Assembly (NCBI GenBank): GCA_963931085.1
Contig: OZ006973.1
Coordinates: 868,001-932,000, forward strand
Direction: 5' to 3'
Origin: UMGS1994 sp944386155
GTDB taxonomy: Bacteria; Bacillota; Clostridia; TANB77; CAG-508
Length of the DNA: 64,000 nucleotides
The translations under genes and the position numbers were made by a program. The notes under the pieces were generated by a model. It did no database searches, had not been told where the DNA came from, and was given only the letters and a program-made list of their open reading frames with translations. Shown piece by piece: positions 53,203 through 62,254 of this stretch (positions are counted from its first letter, which is position 1; each line of letters opens with the position of its first letter).

Positions 53203-55162
53203 CGGAACTTAAACACTTTTAAATTTTAAAAATTGAGCAAGCCATGATAAAATGGTTATTTTTTTGTCAAATTTTTCATTTTTATATTGAGTACTTTTTG
53301 AGTATTTGATATAATATTGTTGAAGGTAGGCAATGATTATGAGAATTAAAATTACTAAAACTAAAAATGCTGAGAACTTTTATGTGATTGAATCCACTTA
53401 TATTAATAAAAAACACTCTAGTAAAATCGTAGAAAGATTAGGTAATCTAGAAGAAGTCAAAAGAAAGGCTGGAAAGATGGACCCTTATCTTTGGGCTAAA
53501 CAATATGCTTCTAAACTAACTCAAGAAGATAAAGAAAATAAACGTACTATTATCAAATCTTATTCTCAAAGTAAACTAATTCCAAAAGATATTCAAAATA
53601 AATACAATGTTGGTTATCTTTTCTTGCAAGATATTTATTACAAGCTTGGGCTAAATCAAATTTGTAATGATATTACAGATAAATATCAATTTAAATTTGA
53701 TTTAAATGATATTTTATCTAAATTAATTTATTCACGAATATTATTCCCTGCTTCTAAACTTAAAACTTTAGATCTATCTAAAAAATTTTTAGAACAACCC
53801 AATTTTGATTATCAACATATTGAGAGATCCTTACCTATTTTTTGTAAAGAAAATGATTTTATTCAATCTGAACTTTATAAAAATAGTAAGAAATATGCTC
53901 CTAGAAATAATCGAATCCTTTATTATGATTGTACAAACTTTTTCTTTGAATTAGAAATAGAAGATGAGTTTAGGAAATATGGAAAAAGTAAAGAAAATAG
54001 ACCCAATCCTATTGTTCAAATGGGTTTATTCATGGATGGAGATGCAATACCCTTATCTTGTGAAATTACTCCCGGAAACAAAAATGAACAAAAAACATTA
54101 CAACCTTTAGAAGAAAAAATACTAAAAGATTTTGAATTATCCGAAATTGTGGTTTGTACTGATGCAGGGCTCGCTAGTACAGCCAATCGAAAATTTAATA
54201 ATACTAATTCCAGAAAATTTATTACTACTCAATCGATCAAAAAATTAAAAGAATTTTTAAAAGAAGAAGTATTAGATTTAACTAAAGGATGGCACTTACC
54301 GGGAAGTGATAAAATTTATGATATAGAAGCATTAAGAACAGATGAAAAATTAAAAGAAATATATAAAGATAAAACTTTCTACAAAGAAAGATGGATAAAA
54401 GAAAACGGATTAGAACAAAGACTTATCGTTACTTTCTCAGTTAAATATCAAGAATATCAAAGACATATTCGCAATAATCAAATTGAAAGAGCTAAAAAAA
54501 TTATTGAAAATAATCCTAAAAAAATAGGAAAAGCAAAACAAAATGATCCTAAAAGATTTATTGAAACAATTAATACAACATCAAGTGGTGAAATTGCTGA
54601 AGAAACTCATTATTCTATTAATCAAAGTATTATCGATGAAGAAGCAAAGTATGATGGATTATATGCAGTCTGTACAAATTTAGAAGATGATGTGCAAGAT
54701 ATTATAAAAATAAATCATAAAAGATGGGAAATTGAAGAATCATTTCGTATTATGAAAAGCGAATTTAATGCTAGACCTGTCTTTCATTCTAATGAAGATG
54801 CGATCAAGGCCCATTTCTTAATATGCTTTTTAGCATTAACCATATATAGATACCTAGAAAAAAAATTAGACGAAAAATATACAGTTGGAGAAATTATTGA
54901 TTCATTAAAAGAAATGGATCTTTCTGTAAAAGATGGAGATTACATTCCAAACTACACTAGAACAAATTTAACAGATGATTTACATGAGAAATTCGGCTTT
55001 AGAACAGACTTTGAAATATTAACTGAAAAAAATTTAAAAAAAATAATTAAAAATACAAAAATATAGAAAAAGTACTCAAAATTTAAAAAAATAAAAACTC
55101 TCTAAACCTACGTAAATAGGGACTTAGGGAGTTTTTACTTCTGAAAAAGTGTTTAAGTTGAG
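53203..55162 (+). mobile_element. IS1634-family insertion sequence, copy 1 (1960 bp)
   Basis: Ends CGGAACTTAAACACTTTT and, inverted, CTCAACTTAAACACTTTT (16 of 18 match). Contains promoter TTGAGT-17-TATAAT (53287-53315), one transposase gene and a terminator (55095-55135). Same length and apparently same sequence as 57930-59889, same orientation. Confidence 0.92.
53333..55066 (+). CDS. IS1634-family transposase, copy 1
   Basis: 577 aa DDE transposase. Conserved blocks LYYDCTNFFFELE (first Asp), GKSKENRPNPIVQMGLFMDG, VVCTDAGLAS (second Asp) and the Y-x(2)-W-IEE-FR-like KRWEIEESFRIMKSEFNARP (Glu) are in order. No in-frame CGG. Intact and identical to copy 2, so recent and probably active. Confidence 0.95.
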   Translation: MIMRIKITKTKNAENFYVIESTYINKKHSSKIVERLGNLEEVKRKAGKMDPYLWAKQYASKLTQEDKENKRTIIKSYSQSKLIPKDIQNKYNVGYLFLQDIYYKLGLNQICNDITDKYQFKFDLNDILSKLIYSRILFPASKLKTLDLSKKFLEQPNFDYQHIERSLPIFCKENDFIQSELYKNSKKYAPRNNRILYYDCTNFFFELEIEDEFRKYGKSKENRPNPIVQMGLFMDGDAIPLSCEITPGNKNEQKTLQPLEEKILKDFELSEIVVCTDAGLASTANRKFNNTNSRKFITTQSIKKLKEFLKEEVLDLTKGWHLPGSDKIYDIEALRTDEKLKEIYKDKTFYKERWIKENGLEQRLIVTFSVKYQEYQRHIRNNQIERAKKIIENNPKKIGKAKQNDPKRFIETINTTSSGEIAEETHYSINQSIIDEEAKYDGLYAVCTNLEDDVQDIIKINHKRWEIEESFRIMKSEFNARPVFHSNEDAIKAHFLICFLALTIYRYLEKKLDEKYTVGEIIDSLKEMDLSVKDGDYIPNYTRTNLTDDLHEKFGFRTDFEILTEKNLKKIIKNTKI

Positions 55163-55210
55163 ATTACATATAGATTATAGCATTTTTTAAAGAAAATTGA
55201 TAGAGTTGAT

Positions 55211-56440
55211 TTAACTTGTGATTTTAGAAATTATTTCTTGATGAGAGATACTTCCTAAATATTCTTTGGTATAAATATTTTCTTCTTCTAATAAATCATA
55301 TTTTAAATCTAATATTTTACTTACAGATTTATCAATTTGTTCTTCAGAAATTTCTGCACTAGTAATTGCTTGTTTTATGATATTAATAGTTTCTATATCA
55401 AAATCAGGCATTAGTAGTATATCTACTCCAGCATTAATAGCATTAATATATATTTCTTCTTCAGTATATTTATTAGTTAAAGCTTTCATATTTAGAGCAT
55501 CAGTTATAACTATACCATCAAAGCCTAATTCTTCTTTTAATAAATCTGTTATTATTTCTTTAGATAAAGTAGCAGGTGTATTATTTCCGGTAATTTTAGG
55601 CACTGCTAAATGGCTTACCATTATTATTTCGGCATCATTTTCTATAGCTTCTATAAAAGGCTTTAATTCCATATCCATTAATTCTTCTTTGGTTTTATTA
55701 ATTATAGGTAAAGTAGTATGAGAGTCTTCTAAAGTATCCCCATGTCCTGGGAAATGTTTATATACGGGTATTATGCCGGTATTTTCTAGCCCTTTAGCTA
55801 ATGATATACCCATATTGCTTACAATTTCGGCAGTAGTGCCAAATGATCTATTTCCAATTACAGTGTTTTTAGGATTTGAATAAATGTCTAGAACAGGTGC
55901 AAAATCCATATTAATATCAAAAACTCTTAATTCTTCCCCTATTACTTTTCCAACTTCATATGCTAAATTAGTATCATTAGTTAACCCTAGATTATACATA
56001 GGAGGGATAATTGAAACGGTAGCATCTGGCATTTTTTTTATTCTTTGAACCCTGCCACCTTCTTGATCTATAGATATAAATAGAGGAATATTACTAGTAT
56101 TTTTGATATCTTTAATTAAATTAGTAGTTTGTTCATAACTTTTAATATTTTCCCCGAAAAGAATAAATCCTCCTGGTTTCACTTCATTAAAATTAGCTAA
56201 TAATTCATCAGTCATACTAGTACTATAATCAGAAACCATTAACATTTGCCCAATTTTTTCTTCTAAACTTAAATTATCTAGAGTATCATCTATCCATTCT
56301 TCTTTAGGATTAACTTCTTCTTGGGAGGTATCTGGTTCGATGGGATTTTCTTGTTTTGGTATTTCTTCATCTTTGAAAGTTAAAGAACAGGCTGTTAGTA
56401 ACAATAATATTGTACATATACTTAATAAAACTTTTTTCAA
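55211..56440 (-). CDS. nagZ: Lipoprotein beta-N-acetylhexosaminidase (NagZ-like, GH3), transposon passenger
   Basis: Lipobox LLLLTACS at residues 12-19, then a GH3 domain: LEEKIGQMLMVSDY, ISIDQEGGRVQRIKKMP, FAPVLDI, GNRSFG, PVYKHFPGHGDTLEDSHTTLP with the His catalytic dyad loop, and GIVITDALNMKAL with the nucleophile Asp. 409 aa. Removes GlcNAc from muropeptides or glycans outside the cell. Lies between the two IS copies. Confidence 0.9.
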   Translation of the reverse strand: MKKVLLSICTILLLLTACSLTFKDEEIPKQENPIEPDTSQEEVNPKEEWIDDTLDNLSLEEKIGQMLMVSDYSTSMTDELLANFNEVKPGGFILFGENIKSYEQTTNLIKDIKNTSNIPLFISIDQEGGRVQRIKKMPDATVSIIPPMYNLGLTNDTNLAYEVGKVIGEELRVFDINMDFAPVLDIYSNPKNTVIGNRSFGTTAEIVSNMGISLAKGLENTGIIPVYKHFPGHGDTLEDSHTTLPIINKTKEELMDMELKPFIEAIENDAEIIMVSHLAVPKITGNNTPATLSKEIITDLLKEELGFDGIVITDALNMKALTNKYTEEEIYINAINAGVDILLMPDFDIETINIIKQAITSAEISEEQIDKSVSKILDLKYDLLEEENIYTKEYLGSISHQEIISKITS

Positions 56441-56487
56441 ACTATCACTTCCTATAATTTATTATACCCATAAATTAAATTATTATT

Positions 56488-57420
56488 TTAAAGCATGTTT
56501 TTCTTTTTTAAGATATAAGCAATAATTAATGATAATAATACTGATATTAAAATTATGAAAATAAAACTCATAGGTGATGAGCCTATACTTCCTAATGGTA
56601 CATTCATACCAATAAAAGATGCGACCATGGTAGGTATGGAAAATACAATGGTTATACCAGCTAAAAATTTCATTACATCGTTTAAATTATTAGAAATAAT
56701 AGTAGCATAAGTATCAGTCATACTTGATAGTATTTCTCGGTATATACTAGCCATTTCAATCGCTTGTTTTGTCTCAATTAGAGCATCTTCTAATAATTCT
56801 TCATCTTCTTTTAAAATAGGCAAAACAAGGCCTTTAGCTAATTTTTCTAAAACAACTTCATTAGCTTTTAGAGAAGTTATAAAATATACTAATGTTTTTT
56901 CTACATTTAAAAGATGTAGTAATTCTTTATTATTTGTCGATTTAGATAAAGCTTTTTCTTTGCTATTTATATATTCATTAATACTTGTTAACTCTTTTTG
57001 GTATATAGCTGCGACCATAATAAATATTTGTAAAATAAAATTAGTTTTATTTTTATTTTTCAATTTTATTTCACTGTTTTTAAAATAATCTAAAAATGGT
57101 TGTTCTTTTAGTGAAATAGTTAACAAATAACCTTTTTCACTTAAAATAATACCTAAAGGATTGGTTTTATACTTGTGTTTATTAGTATCAGTTTCATAAG
57201 GTGTATCTAGTATTATTAGTCTTTCTTCATTTCTTTTTTCAATACGGGGTAGTTCTTCTTCATCTAGTAATTTGGTTATAATTTCTCGTTCAATACCTGT
57301 GTTAGTTGTTACTAGTTGTATTTCTTCAGGGGTTGGATTAATTAAATCAATCCAACTCCCTTTATTAATTTCTTCTGTTTTACTTAAAATGTTATTTTCT
57401 GCTTTGTAAATATTTATCAT
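56488..57420 (-). CDS. CorA-family divalent cation transporter, transposon passenger
   Basis: 310 aa: long cytosolic domain with helical stalk, then FSIPTMVASFIGMNVPLG containing the GMN selectivity motif between two C-terminal membrane helices (about residues 250-270 and 285-305). Transports Mg2+ or similar ions. Second passenger gene between the IS copies; same strand as nagZ, 47 bases upstream of it, likely an operon. Confidence 0.93.
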   Translation of the reverse strand: MINIYKAENNILSKTEEINKGSWIDLINPTPEEIQLVTTNTGIEREIITKLLDEEELPRIEKRNEERLIILDTPYETDTNKHKYKTNPLGIILSEKGYLLTISLKEQPFLDYFKNSEIKLKNKNKTNFILQIFIMVAAIYQKELTSINEYINSKEKALSKSTNNKELLHLLNVEKTLVYFITSLKANEVVLEKLAKGLVLPILKEDEELLEDALIETKQAIEMASIYREILSSMTDTYATIISNNLNDVMKFLAGITIVFSIPTMVASFIGMNVPLGSIGSSPMSFIFIILISVLLSLIIAYILKKKNML

Positions 57421-57474
57421 TTTATCACCTACCTTATTATTGTATCACAAACTTATCCGTTTTACTTGAAAAGT

Positions 57475-57822
57475 TTATAATTTTGTTAAAATTGGGTCTT
57501 TATTTATAATATAAGCAAGCTCTTTTTCTATTTTCCGTAAATCTTTCATAATTGCTTTCTTTTCTTTTTTATTTTCAAATTCGTCATTTTCCATCTTGTA
57601 GATTAAGTAACGGCTGGCCGCCACAACTAATAACTCTTTGGTTAGTTCTCCAGCTTCTAAATCTTTGAAGTTTCTTAGCCAATATTTGTAAGCTAAATAA
57701 GCATTAAAATACCAATAATGGATATCTAATACCTCATCATAATAACTTTCCACCAACTCCATTTCTTCTTTTTTGTAGCAGATAAAATATACCTCTACAT
57801 TTTCTTCTTTGCTCTTATACAT
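57475..57822 (-). CDS. Hypothetical protein, transposon passenger (115 aa)
   Basis: Helical, acidic, Tyr-rich. No family recognised. Contains an in-frame CGG-Arg (KDLRKIE) and GCG-GCC codons, in contrast to host genes, supporting foreign origin of the passenger segment. First gene of the passenger block. Confidence 0.65.
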   Translation of the reverse strand: MYKSKEENVEVYFICYKKEEMELVESYYDEVLDIHYWYFNAYLAYKYWLRNFKDLEAGELTKELLVVAASRYLIYKMENDEFENKKEKKAIMKDLRKIEKELAYIINKDPILTKL

Positions 57823-57929
57823 ATGTTCGCCTCTTTTCTATGGGCTAATCATATACTATTTTAAGAGTAATGTCAAATAACAAATTTAGTTAATTTGCCC
57901 GGTGAATTCGTTAAATTGGCCAATCAATT

Positions 57930-59889
57930 CGGAACTTAAACACTTTTAAATTTTAAAAATTGAGCAAGCCATGATAAAATGGTTATTTTTTTGTCAAATT
58001 TTTCATTTTTATATTGAGTACTTTTTGAGTATTTGATATAATATTGTTGAAGGTAGGCAATGATTATGAGAATTAAAATTACTAAAACTAAAAATGCTGA
58101 GAACTTTTATGTGATTGAATCCACTTATATTAATAAAAAACACTCTAGTAAAATCGTAGAAAGATTAGGTAATCTAGAAGAAGTCAAAAGAAAGGCTGGA
58201 AAGATGGACCCTTATCTTTGGGCTAAACAATATGCTTCTAAACTAACTCAAGAAGATAAAGAAAATAAACGTACTATTATCAAATCTTATTCTCAAAGTA
58301 AACTAATTCCAAAAGATATTCAAAATAAATACAATGTTGGTTATCTTTTCTTGCAAGATATTTATTACAAGCTTGGGCTAAATCAAATTTGTAATGATAT
58401 TACAGATAAATATCAATTTAAATTTGATTTAAATGATATTTTATCTAAATTAATTTATTCACGAATATTATTCCCTGCTTCTAAACTTAAAACTTTAGAT
58501 CTATCTAAAAAATTTTTAGAACAACCCAATTTTGATTATCAACATATTGAGAGATCCTTACCTATTTTTTGTAAAGAAAATGATTTTATTCAATCTGAAC
58601 TTTATAAAAATAGTAAGAAATATGCTCCTAGAAATAATCGAATCCTTTATTATGATTGTACAAACTTTTTCTTTGAATTAGAAATAGAAGATGAGTTTAG
58701 GAAATATGGAAAAAGTAAAGAAAATAGACCCAATCCTATTGTTCAAATGGGTTTATTCATGGATGGAGATGCAATACCCTTATCTTGTGAAATTACTCCC
58801 GGAAACAAAAATGAACAAAAAACATTACAACCTTTAGAAGAAAAAATACTAAAAGATTTTGAATTATCCGAAATTGTGGTTTGTACTGATGCAGGGCTCG
58901 CTAGTACAGCCAATCGAAAATTTAATAATACTAATTCCAGAAAATTTATTACTACTCAATCGATCAAAAAATTAAAAGAATTTTTAAAAGAAGAAGTATT
59001 AGATTTAACTAAAGGATGGCACTTACCGGGAAGTGATAAAATTTATGATATAGAAGCATTAAGAACAGATGAAAAATTAAAAGAAATATATAAAGATAAA
59101 ACTTTCTACAAAGAAAGATGGATAAAAGAAAACGGATTAGAACAAAGACTTATCGTTACTTTCTCAGTTAAATATCAAGAATATCAAAGACATATTCGCA
59201 ATAATCAAATTGAAAGAGCTAAAAAAATTATTGAAAATAATCCTAAAAAAATAGGAAAAGCAAAACAAAATGATCCTAAAAGATTTATTGAAACAATTAA
59301 TACAACATCAAGTGGTGAAATTGCTGAAGAAACTCATTATTCTATTAATCAAAGTATTATCGATGAAGAAGCAAAGTATGATGGATTATATGCAGTCTGT
59401 ACAAATTTAGAAGATGATGTGCAAGATATTATAAAAATAAATCATAAAAGATGGGAAATTGAAGAATCATTTCGTATTATGAAAAGCGAATTTAATGCTA
59501 GACCTGTCTTTCATTCTAATGAAGATGCGATCAAGGCCCATTTCTTAATATGCTTTTTAGCATTAACCATATATAGATACCTAGAAAAAAAATTAGACGA
59601 AAAATATACAGTTGGAGAAATTATTGATTCATTAAAAGAAATGGATCTTTCTGTAAAAGATGGAGATTACATTCCAAACTACACTAGAACAAATTTAACA
59701 GATGATTTACATGAGAAATTCGGCTTTAGAACAGACTTTGAAATATTAACTGAAAAAAATTTAAAAAAAATAATTAAAAATACAAAAATATAGAAAAAGT
59801 ACTCAAAATTTAAAAAAATAAAAACTCTCTAAACCTACGTAAATAGGGACTTAGGGAGTTTTTACTTCTGAAAAAGTGTTTAAGTTGAG
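57930..59889 (+). mobile_element. IS1634-family insertion sequence, copy 2 (1960 bp)
   Basis: Same ends and length as copy 1 (offset 4727). Together with copy 1 it encloses 55163-57929, forming a composite transposon (53203-59889) flanked by 268-bp direct repeats. Confidence 0.92.
58060..59793 (+). CDS. IS1634-family transposase, copy 2
   Basis: 577 aa, identical in protein sequence to the transposase of copy 1, with the same DDE blocks (YYDCTNFFFE, CTDAGLAS, WEIEESFR). Intact. Confidence 0.95.
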   Translation: MIMRIKITKTKNAENFYVIESTYINKKHSSKIVERLGNLEEVKRKAGKMDPYLWAKQYASKLTQEDKENKRTIIKSYSQSKLIPKDIQNKYNVGYLFLQDIYYKLGLNQICNDITDKYQFKFDLNDILSKLIYSRILFPASKLKTLDLSKKFLEQPNFDYQHIERSLPIFCKENDFIQSELYKNSKKYAPRNNRILYYDCTNFFFELEIEDEFRKYGKSKENRPNPIVQMGLFMDGDAIPLSCEITPGNKNEQKTLQPLEEKILKDFELSEIVVCTDAGLASTANRKFNNTNSRKFITTQSIKKLKEFLKEEVLDLTKGWHLPGSDKIYDIEALRTDEKLKEIYKDKTFYKERWIKENGLEQRLIVTFSVKYQEYQRHIRNNQIERAKKIIENNPKKIGKAKQNDPKRFIETINTTSSGEIAEETHYSINQSIIDEEAKYDGLYAVCTNLEDDVQDIIKINHKRWEIEESFRIMKSEFNARPVFHSNEDAIKAHFLICFLALTIYRYLEKKLDEKYTVGEIIDSLKEMDLSVKDGDYIPNYTRTNLTDDLHEKFGFRTDFEILTEKNLKKIIKNTKI

Positions 59890-60157
59890 ATTATATATTA
59901 CATTATATTAATATTATAGATTAAAGTCAAACAAAAAAGTACTAAAAAATAACAAAAAGTATATTATTAAATTAATAATATACTTTTTAATATAAATAAT
60001 TTATAAAATTAAAATCTTACGATTATTATTGTTCCTTTTGGATTATTATGTTCGATTTTAATACTTCCACCATGTTGTTTTACTATAGTCTGAGCAATCG
60101 AAAGTCCTAATCCTGATCCACCTTTTTCACGTGTACGAGCTTTATCTTCCCTATAAA
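59890..60157. repeat. 268-bp direct repeat, right copy (target duplication)
   Basis: Same sequence as 52935-53202. Here it belongs to the intact kinase gene. IS1634 elements are known for long, variable target duplications. Confidence 0.9.
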
Positions 60158-61292
60158 ATCTTTCAAAAGCATGTTTAATACCTTCATCACTAATCCCAAT
60201 TCCAGTATCTTTTACTTCAATGAAAAATTTATCGTCTTTATTTCTAGTAGAAATAGTAATTGAGTCTCCTTCTTCAGTATATTTTAAAGCATTATCCATT
60301 AAAATAACCATTAGTTGTTTTATTTTATTAGGATCAACTTCACATTCCTTAATAGCATTTAAATCAAGCTTAAATGACTTTTTCTGCATTTCAGACATTT
60401 CTCTGTATGGAATTGCAACATCATGAATTAATTTATTTAAATCTTGTTTTGATTTATTAATAGTTTCTTTTAATGAATCAGCTCTTGCAAGATCCATTAA
60501 TTCTTTTAATAGTTTTGTTATTCTTCTAGTTTCGTTTAAAGTCATAGCTATTTCTTCAGATTTATCTATAATCTTACTATTTGGAGATTGAAGAAGCATT
60601 TCTTGCTTTGCTTGTATAATTGTAAGCGGTGTCCTTAATTCATGCGAAGCGTTTTGAACAAACTCAACTTGCTTTTCATAATTTTTAATAATTGGATCCA
60701 TAGCTTTTCTAGTTAAGATATAAGTTAGTAAAAGTATTAAAATAATTATAATAGAAAATCCAATTACTAATGTATTAGAAAATATCTTCATCATTTCTTT
60801 TTCAGAATTTATATTAATAAGTAATTGAACATAAGTCGTCTCACCTGTATACTTTGAAGTATATTTAGCATTAATAGCTCTGTAAAAATATTTATTATTA
60901 ACAGAAACTTCATATACTTGATTTAAATTTTCTTCATTAAAATTTAAATCAGCAAAATATTCAAGATATGAAGAATTGATTAGTGAATTAGCACTAATAT
61001 CACCGTTTTCAGCTCTTTCTATAGCAATAATTCTTAAATTTGAAATACCAAGTAATGATGAATTAGAACTTAATAAATTATTATTTAATAATGTTTCTTT
61101 ATCATCTTTTTCCTTTTTGGCACTCCACTCTACTTTAGCTTTAGATAAATCAGCATCAGCATTTCTATATAAATAATAGTTAACTTGAATATATAATAGA
61201 GCAGCAAATAAAGTAAATATAATTGCATAAACTATAAAATTAGAAAATGTACTTTTTAATAAATCAATTGTAATCTTTTTTCTTTCATTCAT
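60009..61292 (-). CDS. Sensor histidine kinase
   Basis: 427 aa. Two membrane helices (about 16-36 and 178-200) enclose an extracellular sensor region. HisKA motif NASHELRTP with the phospho-acceptor His217; HATPase: N-box VILMDNALKYT, DTGIGISD, ERFYREDKARTREKGGSGLGLSI. Complete, because the right copy of the 268-bp repeat supplies its end. Paired with the response regulator just upstream. Confidence 0.95.
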   Translation of the reverse strand: MNERKKITIDLLKSTFSNFIVYAIIFTLFAALLYIQVNYYLYRNADADLSKAKVEWSAKKEKDDKETLLNNNLLSSNSSLLGISNLRIIAIERAENGDISANSLINSSYLEYFADLNFNEENLNQVYEVSVNNKYFYRAINAKYTSKYTGETTYVQLLININSEKEMMKIFSNTLVIGFSIIIILILLLTYILTRKAMDPIIKNYEKQVEFVQNASHELRTPLTIIQAKQEMLLQSPNSKIIDKSEEIAMTLNETRRITKLLKELMDLARADSLKETINKSKQDLNKLIHDVAIPYREMSEMQKKSFKLDLNAIKECEVDPNKIKQLMVILMDNALKYTEEGDSITISTRNKDDKFFIEVKDTGIGISDEGIKHAFERFYREDKARTREKGGSGLGLSIAQTIVKQHGGSIKIEHNNPKGTIIIVRF

Positions 61293-61319
61293 ATTTTTTC
61301 ATCCTAATATTTAAACTTT

Positions 61320-61988
61320 TTATTCAGATAAAATATAGCCAACGCCTCTTAATGTTTTAATATATTTATCATAACCATATTTTTTTAATTCTTTTCTAAG
61401 TCCACTTGCATAAACTTCTATTACATTAGTAGAAGTATCTGAATTAAATCCCCAGATTCTATCAAATATTTGTTCTTTCGTAATAATTGTATCTTTTGAT
61501 TTTAATAAATATTCAAGTAAATCAAATTGTTTACCTTGAAGTATTATTTCTTTTCCATTAATTTCAACTTTTCTAGATTTAGTATTTAATTTTAAATCTT
61601 TAAATTCTAATATATCATTTGTAAAAAAAGAATTATTTCTTCTTATTAATGCTTCAACTCTAGCTATAAGTTCTTCTCTTTCAAATGGTTTAACTAAATA
61701 ATCATCAGCACCTAAAGATAAACCTTTAACTTTATCATTTAAAGAATCTTTTGCAGTTAAAATTAATACAGGAGTTAAAACACTATTAGCTCTTAATTTC
61801 TGCAAAACTTCATAGCCATTCATTTCTGGAAGCATTAAATCTAGAATAATAGCATCATAAATATTTCCTTTTGCAAAAACAAATCCATCATATCCATCAT
61901 ATGCTTGTTCAATATCAAATTTAGATTCTAAGCATTGTTTAATTGTGTTTGAAAGGATTTTATCATCTTCAACTATTAAAACTTTCAT
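61320..61988 (-). CDS. OmpR-family response regulator
   Basis: 222 aa. Receiver domain with VEDD near the start, phospho-acceptor Asp50 in ILDLMLPEMNGYE, LTAKD, ADDYLVKPF, then a winged-helix Trans_reg_C domain (QGKQFDLLEYLL, NVIEVYASGLRKELKKYG, LRGVGYIL). Operon with the kinase; VanW-trmB lay downstream before transposon insertion. Confidence 0.95.
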   Translation of the reverse strand: MKVLIVEDDKILSNTIKQCLESKFDIEQAYDGYDGFVFAKGNIYDAIILDLMLPEMNGYEVLQKLRANSVLTPVLILTAKDSLNDKVKGLSLGADDYLVKPFEREELIARVEALIRRNNSFFTNDILEFKDLKLNTKSRKVEINGKEIILQGKQFDLLEYLLKSKDTIITKEQIFDRIWGFNSDTSTNVIEVYASGLRKELKKYGYDKYIKTLRGVGYILSE

Positions 61989-62139
61989 AATTATTTCTCC
62001 TAATTTTTTTAATTATATCATTGATTAATTTTCTTAACAATAACTTTATTTTTTTATAATCAATAAAATTATAAAACTTTTAGCTTAAAAAAAGCTTAAT
62101 ATAATAGTATAAATAGAATATATTTTAAGCTAACCATTA

Positions 62140-62178
62140 ACATAAAAAAATAATGCCCTGCACGTCAACTTTTTATGT
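62140..62178. repeat. 39-base hairpin repeat, copy B
   Basis: Arms ACATAAAAA / TTTTTATGT around a loop with GCACGTCAAC; match to 47236-47274 over nearly the whole length. Confidence 0.75.
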
Positions 62179-62195
62179 TTATCTTGAAGTTCTAA

Positions 62196-62230
62196 AATAA
62201 AGAGTAAATAAAAAATATTTACTCTTTATT
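62196..62230 (-). terminator. Terminator of the 62255 gene
   Basis: AAAGAGTAAATA / TATTTACTCTTT then T-rich on the minus strand. Confidence 0.8.
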
Positions 62231-62254
62231 TAATATATACTTATAAAATCTAGA

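Noticed and set aside
55163..57929. Composite transposon carrying antibiotic resistance
   Set aside because: Passengers are a NagZ-like hydrolase, a CorA-like transporter and a hypothetical protein; no resistance gene is seen.
52935..60157. 268-bp repeats as an assembly artefact
   Set aside because: The repeat ends coincide exactly with the IS tips on both sides and long duplications are known for this IS family; an artefact would not respect those limits. Long reads would settle it.
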